Positions 1 to 7,083 of a stretch of DNA of 13,649 nucleotides are shown piece by piece. The stretch covers positions 3,325-16,973 of the forward strand of contig PLBX01000371.1 in NCBI GenBank assembly GCA_003135495.1. Reading direction: 5' to 3'. Each line of letters starts with the position of its first letter. Position 1 is the stretch's first letter. The notes beneath the pieces are model-generated. The model saw only the letters and a list, made by a program, of their open reading frames with translations, was not told the origin of the DNA and searched no databases. A program made the position numbers and the translations under genes. The DNA is from Acidobacteriaceae bacterium (GTDB lineage Bacteria; Acidobacteriota; Terriglobia; Terriglobales; Acidobacteriaceae).

Positions 1-104
1 ATATCGCTGACGGACGCCTTCGCCGCAAAATGACTCATATGTTCGCCTTGGAGCGCATCTATATACTTCGCAGTTGAACTCAGCTGGTTTTGCCTGCGGC
101 CGCC
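1..104. other. Window edge, no gene assigned
   Basis: No gene can be called in this edge piece. Two plus-strand frames are open from the left edge and stop at 31-33 (TGA) and 75-77 (TGA). Either could be the tail of an upstream gene, but too few codons are present to recognise a family. A TATACT hexamer at 62-67 resembles a sigma-70 -10 box for the symporter gene, but there is no convincing -35 partner. Confidence 0.3.
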
Positions 105-144
105 TTATGATGGACCTTATGACGGAGTTATGACGGACTTATGA
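105..144 (+). promoter_or_regulatory. Chain of overlapping mini-ORFs leading into the symporter start
   Basis: Four near-identical 11-12 base units beginning TTATGA follow each other, starting at 105, 117, 128 and 139, and put ATG codons at 107, 119, 130 and 141. The ATG at 107 opens an 8-codon frame that stops with TGA at 131-133, overlapping the ATG at 130. That ATG opens a 4-codon frame that stops at 142-144, overlapping the ATG at 141 of the symporter. Both junctions are ATGA, the classic layout for translational coupling. No good Shine-Dalgarno sits at normal spacing before 141 (GGAG at 124-127 is 13 bases away), so coupled re-initiation is a reasonable but untested idea. Confidence 0.5.
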
Positions 145-1430
145 CAACGATCAATACCAACGTTCCCACAACCGCAAATGAGCCGTCCGCGAGCTATAAG
201 AGCGCTTTGGTCGTTGTCACCACACTATTTTTCATGTGGGGATTTCTCACCTGCCTCAACGACATTCTCATTCCCCACCTCAAGCCCATCTTCGATCTGA
301 GCTACGCGAAGATCATGTTCATTCAGTTCGCATTTTTCTCGGCCTACTTTTTGTTCTCAGTCCCGATGGGAAAAATCGTTGAGTGGATCGGCTACAAGTG
401 GACCATGGTCGGCGGACTTTTCACCATGGGACTGGGCGCTTTACTTTTTATCCCGGCCGCCGCCGTGCCGTCATACGCGCTTTTTCTCGTGGCATTGATG
501 ATTCTCGCGGGAGGAATCACGGCCTTACAGGTAGCCGCGAATCCTTATGTCGCTGTGCTCGGCCCGTCCAGAACCGCCTCCAGCCGATTGAATCTAGCGC
601 AGGCTTTCAATTCGTTGGGAACGACCATCGCCCCGTACATCGGCGGATTATTCATATTGAGTACCGCGCCCAAAAGCATGGATGAGATTCGCCAGATGTC
701 AGCGGACGTGCTCCATGCTTACCGGTTGCAGCAAGCATCCTCAATCAAGCTGCCGTACTTGGTGCTGGGATTAATTGCCATCGCGCTTGGGATCGCGATA
801 GCCACCTTCAAACTTCCGCCCGTGCCGTCCGCCGAGCGCCACAGCGGCGACCGCTCCGCTTCCACGCATCTCTGGAAATATCGACACTTGATATTGGGAG
901 CGGTTGGAATTTTCGTTTACGTTGGCGCAGAAGTCGCAATTGGCAGCTTCATGGTGAATTACTTGAGCCAGCCCGACATCGGCAATCTTGCGGAGAAGGT
1001 CGCCGCCGGATATTTGTCTTTCTACTGGGGAGGCGCCATGGTGGGCAGGTTTATTGGCGCGGCTATTCTTCAGAAAATTCGCACCGGAACAGTTCTGGGC
1101 GCGGCGGCAATCGCAACTTCTCTGCTGCTCATCATTTCGATGCTGAGCACTGGCCCCGTCGCAATGTGGAGCATTATCCTGATCGGTTTGTTTAATTCCA
1201 TCATGTTCCCCAGCATTTTTACCCTCGGCATCGCCGAGCTCGGGCCTCTTACCGGAGAGGGGTCAGGAGTTTTGATCATGGCAATCGTGGGCGGGGCGAT
1301 CGTTCCAGTTCTGGTTGGAGTGCTGGCGGATCGTATCGGCATTCACCATTCTTTTGTGCTGCCGCTGCTCTGTTATTTTTATATCGTGTATTACGGATTC
1401 AAAGGCTCGCAGCCAGTGCGGGGCGATTGA
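141..1430 (+). CDS. FHS-family MFS sugar/H+ symporter (FucP/GluP-like)
   Basis: This is an inner-membrane proton-coupled sugar importer of the fucose/glucose-galactose (FHS) branch of the MFS. The first helix carries FFMWGFLTCLNDILIPHLK (about residues 30-48), the FHS signature; Asp41 matches the E. coli FucP Asp46 used in proton coupling. The helix-4 motif LQVAANPYVAVLGP (from residue 129) has Gln130 where FucP has Glu135. To my knowledge Gln is usual in the glucose/galactose (GluP) subgroup, so a hexose is a better guess than fucose. RLNLAQAFNSLGTTIAPYIGG is also family-typical. At 429 residues with about 12 hydrophobic segments it is full length. The start at 141 is the last ATG of a repeated start/stop chain. 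It is separated from tcuA by 293 bases, so co-transcription is uncertain. Family is firm; substrate is inferred. Confidence 0.9.
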   Translation: MTTINTNVPTTANEPSASYKSALVVVTTLFFMWGFLTCLNDILIPHLKPIFDLSYAKIMFIQFAFFSAYFLFSVPMGKIVEWIGYKWTMVGGLFTMGLGALLFIPAAAVPSYALFLVALMILAGGITALQVAANPYVAVLGPSRTASSRLNLAQAFNSLGTTIAPYIGGLFILSTAPKSMDEIRQMSADVLHAYRLQQASSIKLPYLVLGLIAIALGIAIATFKLPPVPSAERHSGDRSASTHLWKYRHLILGAVGIFVYVGAEVAIGSFMVNYLSQPDIGNLAEKVAAGYLSFYWGGAMVGRFIGAAILQKIRTGTVLGAAAIATSLLLIISMLSTGPVAMWSIILIGLFNSIMFPSIFTLGIAELGPLTGEGSGVLIMAIVGGAIVPVLVGVLADRIGIHHSFVLPLLCYFYIVYYGFKGSQPVRGD

Positions 1431-1598
1431 GCGAGTTATTAAGAAGGGAAGCGGCATTATGCCGAGCGAAACGTCCTGATAACGTAACTCAGCCTACTAA
1501 ACTCTACGCATAACTTGGTCGAGGTTTGCCCTTATGTCTAACCGCGCGATCCGCGAAAGGAAATAGTCGACCTCTGCCCTGGCGGCGGACGATAGGTC

Positions 1599-1667
1599 GC
1601 CCGAAATCGATGTGAAGTAACGCCGCCGCCGAATCGTCCAATCAGGCCGTCCAGAGCCCGAAATCGA
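1599..1667 (+). repeat. 12-bp direct repeat in the tcuA promoter region
   Basis: GCCCGAAATCGA occurs exactly at 1599-1610 and again at 1656-1667, with starts 57 bases apart. The second copy ends 7 bases before a perfect TATAAT (1675-1680), so it covers the -35/spacer region, where a repressor or activator would act. An exact 12-mer repeat inside a 293-base gap is unlikely by chance. A role as operator for a tcuAB regulator is inference. Confidence 0.45.
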
Positions 1668-1674
1668 GGAACGG

Positions 1675-1680
1675 TATAAT
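1675..1680 (+). promoter_or_regulatory. Candidate -10 box for tcuAB
   Basis: A perfect TATAAT stands in otherwise GC-rich sequence, 43 bases before the tcuA ATG, giving a leader of roughly 37 bases. No TTGACA-like -35 lies 16-18 bases upstream; that place is partly taken by the 12-bp repeat. This would fit an activator-dependent promoter. Confidence 0.45.
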
Positions 1681-1723
1681 CACCACGATCTGCCAAGCGA
1701 AACTGCAGTCGAAGTAATCTCTG

Positions 1724-3121
1724 ATGACAAATCTGAATGAACTTTATGATGTGCTCGTGATCGGCGGCGGGAACGCGGCTCTGTGCGCAGCCATCACCGC
1801 GCGACAAGCGGGTGCGAGCGTTCTGGTGCTGGAGCACGCGCCGCGAGAATTTCGCGGAGGCAACAGCCGCCACACTCGCAATCTGCGCGCGATGCATTTG
1901 CAGCCGACTGCCACGCTGACTGAGTCCTATTCGGAAGCCGATTATTGGACGGATTTATTGGACGTCACGGGCGGTAAGACGGATGAGCATCTTGCGCGAA
2001 TCACTATTCGCGACACGACGGATGTGGTCCGTTGGATGGAGACGCAAGGGGCGCATTTTCAGCCGTCGTTGAGCGGCACGCTGAATCTTTCGCGGACCAA
2101 TGCTTTTTTTCTGGGCGGCGGCAAGGCGCTGATGAATGCGTATTATCTGACGGCGGAACGACTCGGGATCAAGGTTGCCTACAATGCCGAAGTCAAATCT
2201 CTTCGTCTCGTCGATGGCGCCGTGCAAGATGCTATTGCTGTTAGTGAAGGCGCTCCCGTGACGGTTCGAGCTCGATCCATTGTCGTTGCTTCGGGTGGAT
2301 TTCAAGCGAACGTCGAATGGCTGCGCGAATACTGGGGAGACGCAGCGGATAATTTCATAATTCGAGGAACGCCTTTTGCCAAGGGATTATTGTTGCGAAA
2401 TCTGCTCGATCAAGGTGTAGCGCCGATTGGAGATCCAAAGCAGTGTCATGCCGTGGCCATCGATGCGCGCGCTCCGAAATTTGATGGTGGAATTGTAACG
2501 CGTCTGGATTGCATCCCTTTCAGCATCGTGGTCGATCATGAAGCGCGGCGTTTTTACGATGAGGGCGAGGACATCTGGCCGAAGCGATACGCCATCTGGG
2601 GACGGCTCGTCGCGATGAGGCCCAAGCAAATTGCATACGCGATCATGGACAGCAAATCTGAAGAGCTGTTCATGCCGTCCATGTATCCGGCCATTCGCGC
2701 CAACAGCATTCGGGAGTTGGCGCACAAACTCGGGCTCGATGAGAACGCGTTGGAAAAGACAGTTCGAGAATTCAATGCGGCGGTGCAGCCGGGCACATTC
2801 AATAGTGGGTCGTTGGATGATTGCCGAACGGCGGGGATAAATCCTCCAAAGACACACTGGGCGCGGGTTATCGACACCCCACCTTTTATTGGTTACCCGC
2901 TGCGACCGGGAATCACATTCACTTATCTGGGCGTGAAAGTGGATGAGAACGCGCGCGTCTTGATGAGTAACGGACAGCCCTGCGCGAATCTTTTTGCGGC
3001 GGGCGAAATTATGGCGGGAAATATTTTAGGCGAAGGCTACATGGCTGGCATCGGGATGGCTATCGGGTCGGTATTTGGACGAATCGCCGGAAGAGAGACT
3101 GGAAAGTTTGCAAGAAACTGA
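1724..3121 (+). CDS. tcuA: FAD-dependent tricarballylate dehydrogenase TcuA
   Basis: In Salmonella TcuA oxidises tricarballylate to cis-aconitate, using FAD and passing electrons to TcuB. The N-terminus has the Rossmann dinucleotide fold: residues 9-37, with VIGGGNAALCAA and the acidic strand end Glu37. This is followed by RGGNSRHTRN (residues 44-53), a strongly TcuA-like flavin-binding stretch. The C-terminus keeps the second FAD segment, LFAAGEIMAGNILGEGYMAG. The 465-residue length equals the family norm, and the gene appears intact. Start at the ATG at 1724, with only a weak GAAG site 9 bases upstream. It overlaps tcuB by 47 bases. No TcuC-type citrate/tricarballylate transporter is adjacent; the nearest transporter is an FHS sugar symporter. 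The true substrate could therefore be another polycarboxylate. The CobZ family of cobalamin synthesis is related, but no cobalamin gene is nearby. Confidence 0.85.
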   Translation: MTNLNELYDVLVIGGGNAALCAAITARQAGASVLVLEHAPREFRGGNSRHTRNLRAMHLQPTATLTESYSEADYWTDLLDVTGGKTDEHLARITIRDTTDVVRWMETQGAHFQPSLSGTLNLSRTNAFFLGGGKALMNAYYLTAERLGIKVAYNAEVKSLRLVDGAVQDAIAVSEGAPVTVRARSIVVASGGFQANVEWLREYWGDAADNFIIRGTPFAKGLLLRNLLDQGVAPIGDPKQCHAVAIDARAPKFDGGIVTRLDCIPFSIVVDHEARRFYDEGEDIWPKRYAIWGRLVAMRPKQIAYAIMDSKSEELFMPSMYPAIRANSIRELAHKLGLDENALEKTVREFNAAVQPGTFNSGSLDDCRTAGINPPKTHWARVIDTPPFIGYPLRPGITFTYLGVKVDENARVLMSNGQPCANLFAAGEIMAGNILGEGYMAGIGMAIGSVFGRIAGRETGKFARN

Positions 3122-4199
3122 AAACGTAATTGAGGCCCGGCGGTTGATGGTGATTTGCAATTCCTGCCGCTATTGCGAGGGATTTTGTGCCGTCTTTCCA
3201 GCGATGGAAATGCGGCGAAGTTTTTCCAGCGGCGATTTGAGCTATCTGGCTAACCTGTGCCATGACTGCCGGGGCTGTTACTACGCTTGCCAGTACGCGC
3301 CCCCGCACGAGTTCGCGCTCAATCTTCCGCAAACGCTGGCGCGGTTAAGGGCCGATACTTACGCGGAATATGTTTGGCCACGTCCGCTGGCTGCAGTTTT
3401 TCAGCGTAACGGAACGTTCGTCTCACTCTTGACGTCGCTCGCTATTGCCTTGGTGCTCATATTGGCGGCAAGTTTGCGTCCGTCAGCGCTTTTCACTCCC
3501 CGCCCCGCTGAGCCGGGAGCATTTTATGCGGTGATACCCGAGGTGGCGATGGTGGGCGTAGCGTCTATGACTTTCGGATTCGCGATGCTGGCGCTCGCGA
3601 TGGGCTTTCGAAATTTTTGGCGCGACACCGGCGGCGGCCCGGTTGTCCAAACGCGTTCGTTGCTCCAGGCATTCTCCGATGTCTTGACTCTCCGTAATCT
3701 TGGCGGTGGGGAACATGGCTGCAACAATCGCGACGAGGCGTTCTCGCAGGCTAGACGATACGCTCATCAATCGATGTTCTATGGATTCATGCTCTGCTTT
3801 GCTTCGACATGTACGGCAGCATTTTACGAACATGTTCTAGGCTTGGTCGCGCCGTATCGGTTGTTCAGCCTTCCAGTTTTGCTCGGCATGGTGGGTGGAT
3901 TGGGAATGTTGCTTGGAACGGCGGGACTGATGTGGGTTAAAGTCCAAGCTGATCCGGCGCCTGCAGCCAAGGCGATGCTCAGCAATGATTACGCGCTTCT
4001 GGCACAGTTATTTCTCGCCGCTGCTACTGGACTGCTCTTACTGATCTCGAGAGATACTCGGATGATGGGTGTTCTTCTGGCATTACATCTGGGCGTGATC
4101 TTGTCTTTTTTCCTGGCGCTGCCTTACAGCAAATTTGTCCACGGAATTTACCGATCGGCTGCCTTGCTTCGCAATGCCGCGGAGCGTCCAACAAAATAA
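3075..4199 (+). CDS. tcuB: TcuB-type Fe-S/membrane electron transfer protein
   Basis: TcuB reoxidises the flavin of TcuA and hands electrons to the membrane quinone pool. Two [4Fe-4S] motifs are visible: Cys28-Cys31-Cys34-Cys38 within CNSCRYCEGFCAVFPAM, and Cys62-Cys65-Cys68-Cys72 within CHDCRGCYYACQYAPPHE. About six transmembrane helices follow (roughly residues 113-365), with histidines such as those in FYEHVLG, ALHLG and KFVHG that could ligate haem, as in CobZ relatives. The 374-residue length is close to Salmonella TcuB. The start is unusual: TTG at 3075, giving a 47-base overlap with tcuA. A second TTG at 3108 and an ATG at 3147 are possible, but the ATG would leave almost nothing before the first cysteine motif, while family members carry a leader of about this length. 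Translation is probably coupled to tcuA. Confidence 0.85.
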   Translation: MDESPEERLESLQETENVIEARRLMVICNSCRYCEGFCAVFPAMEMRRSFSSGDLSYLANLCHDCRGCYYACQYAPPHEFALNLPQTLARLRADTYAEYVWPRPLAAVFQRNGTFVSLLTSLAIALVLILAASLRPSALFTPRPAEPGAFYAVIPEVAMVGVASMTFGFAMLALAMGFRNFWRDTGGGPVVQTRSLLQAFSDVLTLRNLGGGEHGCNNRDEAFSQARRYAHQSMFYGFMLCFASTCTAAFYEHVLGLVAPYRLFSLPVLLGMVGGLGMLLGTAGLMWVKVQADPAPAAKAMLSNDYALLAQLFLAAATGLLLLISRDTRMMGVLLALHLGVILSFFLALPYSKFVHGIYRSAALLRNAAERPTK

Positions 4200-4208
4200 C
4201 CTTGGTCG

Positions 4209-4247
4209 TTAGAATCAGGATTTAGAATAAGGATAAGAATCAGAAGC
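4209..4247. repeat. 13-bp tandem repeat, three units, at a convergent gene junction
   Basis: Units TTAGAATCAGGAT (4209-4221), TTAGAATAAGGAT (4222-4234) and a less exact AAGAATCAGAAGC (4235-4247) follow head to tail. The third runs into the last codons of the minus-strand regulator gene, whose stop is at 4240-4242. The array fills nearly all of the 40-base gap between tcuB and that gene. No hairpin terminator for either gene is apparent here. Confidence 0.6.
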
Positions 4248-6234
4248 TGATGCGGCGGGCAAGCTCTTCAAACCGGGGATCGGAATGAAGGCTGTCGAGT
4301 TCTGGATCGGTTCTCAGAAACGCCATTCCGGTGGATCGATCTTCATACGCTTTTTGCAGCCAGCTGATGGCGTTGTCATTGTCGCCTAGCCCGGCATAAA
4401 CCAGTGCAATCGCATAGGACGGCACATAATTCTGCCCGCGTCGCGCTTCTAAATCCTGCAGCACCTGCCTGGCCTGCTCCGTCTTTCCTGAAATTGCGTA
4501 CACATGCCCAAGGGAGCCTCGGTAACAGGATTCCCCTCCCGAGAGGCTCGCCGCCTGCTCCAGTTCAGCGACCGCCATATCGTACGACTTCTTTTGCTCG
4601 TAAGCTCGACCAAGCCTTAAGTGAGCGCGCGGGAAATTGGGATCAATCTCAATTGTTTTTTTGAGGATATCGATCGCTTGATCGGCGTTGCCCGAAAGAG
4701 ATACTGCCCATCCTGCGTTGCTGCCGATGACGGGCGAAAGCGGATCGTCCTCCAGGGCGCGTTGTGCCTCCGCGTTGGCCTCGGAATACAGTCCCTTGGC
4801 CGCCAGGCTCACGCCAAACCACGAGTGTGCCATCGCGTAGTTGGGATTGTCAGCCAAAGAGCGTTGAAATTCTTTCGTCGCTTCGGGTCCATTCCAGTGG
4901 TAATAAAAATGGATGAAGCCCATGGTCGCGTGGGCTTCTGCAAGACCATCATCCAGTTCTAAAGCGCGCTTCGTCGCTTCCTCGGCAGCCGGGAAGGCCT
5001 CCCTCGGCGGAAGCACCGCGTAAAAAGCGAGGATGCTGTAGCAATCCGCCACGCCGACGTAGGCTTCCGCAAAATTTGGATCGAGCGCAATGGCCTGGCG
5101 GAAATATTCCAGTCCCTTTCTTATCCCTTTCTCAGTTCGTTTGTTCCAGAAATATCGGCCCATGACGTAAGCCTCATAAGCTTCGGGTCGCTCTGTAGAG
5201 CGCTTGGTCAGGCGACGGGTTTCTTCCCCGGTGAGTTTTAAGCGGACGGATCGGGCCACACGCTCCGAGAGCGCGTCCTCAAGGGCAAAGATGTTGGTAA
5301 ATTTCTCGTCGAAGGTTTCACCCCAGAGCTGCAGGCCGTCCCGCACACGAATGAGTTGGACGGTGAGACGGACGCGATCATGCTCTTGCTGAATGGTTCC
5401 GTTAAGAACCGCGTCGACACCCTGCTCAACACCAGCGGTCTGCGGGTTCCCGCCCGCGCCATCGTACTTCTGGATGGAAGTGGTGGGGCGTACGATGATC
5501 TTCCCCGTGTTTCCTATCCGCGTGATCAAAGCGTCCGCCATTCCGACGCCGAGGTATTCGTCACCCTGCTTCGCGCCCAGCATTTGGAAGGGAAGAACGG
5601 CGAGCGAATGGATCTGTACCGCTGCCTGGACTTGATTCGTTCCGCCTCTGAGCCGAGCAACTATCAATGATGGAATAAGCAAAAGCCCCAAAGCCAGCGC
5701 CATCCAGGCACTCCAGTGGAACTTTCTCTGAAGGGCTACCGCTTGGGAAACTAAGCGCTGCGGAACTACGGCCGTGAGGCGATCGTTCGCTTCGCCCTCT
5801 TTAACAATATCCCTATCGTTATCGTTGCTAGCTTGTTCGATTCCGCGAGCTTCGTCCGTCCGACGCTTGGTCGCCATGCTCGTTGGCTCCCCAACCTGCT
5901 CGCCAACCTGCTTAACTTCGGCGACAAAACGATAACCTCTTTTTGAGACCGTCTCGATGTATGGGTGCAGATCGCGATCGTCGTTGAGGGCTTTTCTAAG
6001 AACCGAGATGGTTACGGAAAGATTTCCTTCCTCCACCACCGAGCCTTGCCAGACAACTTTCAGCAACTCGTTCTTTTCGACGAGGTGTCCAGCCCTCTCC
6101 ACCAAGAAAACGAGGAGGTCAAAAGCTTTGGGGGTAAGGGGGATGGACTGGCCCTCCTGGAGTAGGAGGCGCTCCCGAGGATCCAGCAAAAATGGCCCGA
6201 ACCCGTATAAATGCTTACCTTGAGCTTCCATCAC
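4240..6234 (-). CDS. Winged-helix/TPR transcriptional regulator (CadC-like, one TM segment)
   Basis: This is a probable membrane-anchored one-component regulator. Residues 10-108 form an OmpR/PhoB-type winged helix: GPFLLDPRERLLL, then LTPKAFDLLVFLVERAG, then the recognition helix NLSVTISVLRKAL and the wing KRGYRFVAEV. A hydrophilic linker leads to one transmembrane helix (about 174-195). Residues 208-335 resemble the TolB-like/FlgO-like domain common in these proteins (SLAVLPF...LTVQLIRVRDGLQLW). TPR repeats fill about 350-660, including ALDPNFAEAYVGVADCY and IDPNFPRAHLRLGRAYEQK. The first codon at 6234 is GTG and the next is ATG (6231); the ATG start is equally likely. Neither has a clear Shine-Dalgarno. 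It converges on tcuB and diverges from the receptor remnant and aldehyde dehydrogenase genes, so it may control one of those units. The target and signal are unknown. Confidence 0.85.
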   Translation of the reverse strand: MMEAQGKHLYGFGPFLLDPRERLLLQEGQSIPLTPKAFDLLVFLVERAGHLVEKNELLKVVWQGSVVEEGNLSVTISVLRKALNDDRDLHPYIETVSKRGYRFVAEVKQVGEQVGEPTSMATKRRTDEARGIEQASNDNDRDIVKEGEANDRLTAVVPQRLVSQAVALQRKFHWSAWMALALGLLLIPSLIVARLRGGTNQVQAAVQIHSLAVLPFQMLGAKQGDEYLGVGMADALITRIGNTGKIIVRPTTSIQKYDGAGGNPQTAGVEQGVDAVLNGTIQQEHDRVRLTVQLIRVRDGLQLWGETFDEKFTNIFALEDALSERVARSVRLKLTGEETRRLTKRSTERPEAYEAYVMGRYFWNKRTEKGIRKGLEYFRQAIALDPNFAEAYVGVADCYSILAFYAVLPPREAFPAAEEATKRALELDDGLAEAHATMGFIHFYYHWNGPEATKEFQRSLADNPNYAMAHSWFGVSLAAKGLYSEANAEAQRALEDDPLSPVIGSNAGWAVSLSGNADQAIDILKKTIEIDPNFPRAHLRLGRAYEQKKSYDMAVAELEQAASLSGGESCYRGSLGHVYAISGKTEQARQVLQDLEARRGQNYVPSYAIALVYAGLGDNDNAISWLQKAYEDRSTGMAFLRTDPELDSLHSDPRFEELARRISF

Positions 6235-6246
6235 TATGAAAAAAAT

Positions 6247-6261
6247 AAATCTTTAAGATTT
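6247..6261. promoter_or_regulatory. Perfect 15-bp palindrome upstream of the regulator gene
   Basis: AAATCTTTAAGATTT reads as a 7-bp perfect inverted repeat around the single base 6254. It starts 13 bases upstream of the regulator's first codon, in a strongly AT-rich patch (6235-6280) unlike its surroundings. On the minus strand a TTGTAA 17 bases before TTAAAG would be a poor sigma-70 match overlapping it. The position fits an autoregulatory operator. AT-richness alone makes short palindromes more likely. Confidence 0.4.
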
Positions 6262-6318
6262 CTTTTGTCGATTTTACAAGACTTTCCGCGAGCCAAGCCC
6301 CTAGAGTTCTTGGCGACC

Positions 6319-6348
6319 CTGACAAATAACTAGTGAAGGGATTATAGC
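6319..6348 (+). promoter_or_regulatory. Candidate sigma-70 promoter for the receptor remnant
   Basis: CTGACA matches five of six bases of the -35 consensus, and TATAGC four of six of the -10, with an 18-base spacer. It is the best such pair I found by eye in the gap. It would keep the remnant transcribed, and perhaps also the genes beyond the hairpin at 7082-7114. Confidence 0.3.
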
Positions 6349-6573
6349 TCAGTTACCTTCCGGGGAAAATCTGCGCTTTTAAGCGGACTCTCCCTTGTTC
6401 GCACTGCCTGCGGACTGCGGAAGAGGGATCGTTTGTGTGGTTGGGGCCGACTGCAGCAAAGAGTTATGTGTCGGTTTGTCCGCGCTTGGACGACCGAATT
6501 CGTACGAGGCATTGTTGCCAATAGCGGTGCAACGTCGCATTTATTTCACTGTTGAAATTGAGGGGGAATTACC

Positions 6574-7083
6574 GTGCAGACCCAAGGATGGAAGAATCGT
6601 GCCACCGCAGTTGTTACAGTTCTGGGCGTCGCTCTCTTTGTACTGCTATCCTTGGGTGGTCAGGGACACGCTCAAGTCGCTGGAGCCACGCTAACAGGCA
6701 TACCGACGGCGCCCGCTTCCTACGGGGCTCAGTGCGCCCCTTTCTCAGGGATACCCCCGCTCGTGGGCAGTCCTATTGTCTATTGTTCGAATCTGCTCGG
6801 CAATTTGAGCCGCAACTCTGTAATCGGGCCTGGCCTGGTCAACGTTGATTTCTCCGTTTTCAAGAACTTTCCTATTGCGCGGATCTCGGATAGCTTTAAT
6901 GTGCAGTTCCGAACGGAGATGTTTAATGTTTTCAATCACGCAAATTTCAACTCTCCGATCGACAATAGCAATATCTTCGACTCAACCGGTCTCCCCGTAA
7001 ACGGAGCGGGCCGGATAGTCCAGGGAGATCCAGTTTGGCCTCAAGGTTATTTGGTAGCCACAGCGGTTCAAATACTTCGGTGA
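6574..7083 (+). pseudogene. Remnant of an Oar-type TonB-dependent receptor: export signal joined to the barrel C-terminus
   Basis: The 169-residue product begins with a Sec signal peptide (basic start, hydrophobic core about residues 13-28, likely cleavage after GHAQ) followed by VAGATLTG. That is how large acidobacterial receptors with a carboxypeptidase-like N-terminal domain usually begin. Within some 40 residues it then passes into the opposite end of such a protein: NSVIGPGLVNVDFSVFKNF and FRTEMFNVFNHANFNSPID, the C-terminal barrel motifs. The plug and most of the barrel, normally around 1000 residues, are missing, so an internal in-frame deletion is the simplest reading. The final strand is also atypical (VATAVQILR rather than an aromatic end). 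GTG start at 6574, with GAGGGGG seven bases upstream. The reading frame is open throughout, so a short exported protein may still be made. Confidence 0.65.

Larger units (their letters stand above)
6235..6573. other. 339-base divergent intergenic region
   Basis: The region separates the minus-strand regulator from the plus-strand receptor remnant. Its first 45 bases are AT-rich and hold the palindrome. A CTGACA (6319-6324) and TATAGC (6343-6348), 18 bases apart, form a plausible but imperfect sigma-70 promoter reading right. This would give a leader of about 220 bases before the GTG at 6574. GAGGGGG at 6560-6566 is a strong ribosome binding site for that gene. The rest (6350-6555) shows no recognisable gene, RNA or repeat. 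Confidence 0.5.

Noticed and set aside
62..67. TATACT as a -10 box for the symporter gene
   Set aside because: Five of six bases match, but no -35-like hexamer lies 16-18 bases upstream and the region may be the tail of another gene, so it is not listed as a promoter.
1452..1464. CGGCATTATGCCG inverted repeat after the symporter gene as a terminator
   Set aside because: The stem is only five or six base pairs with almost no loop, and no T-tract follows.
1724..4199. TcuA/TcuB as the two halves of CobZ (cobalamin synthesis)
   Set aside because: The families are related, but no cobalamin gene lies in the window and the RGGNSRHTRN segment and separate subunits fit TcuAB better.
5880..5915. Short direct repeat (ACCTGCTCGCC / ACCTGCTTAAC) in the regulator linker
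   Set aside because: It is coding DNA for a low-complexity VGEQVGEP linker, and too short to mean more.
6395..6694. 99-codon open frame in the divergent gap
   Set aside because: It has no ribosome binding site, an unlikely composition, no family resemblance, and it overlaps the receptor remnant, which has much better signals.
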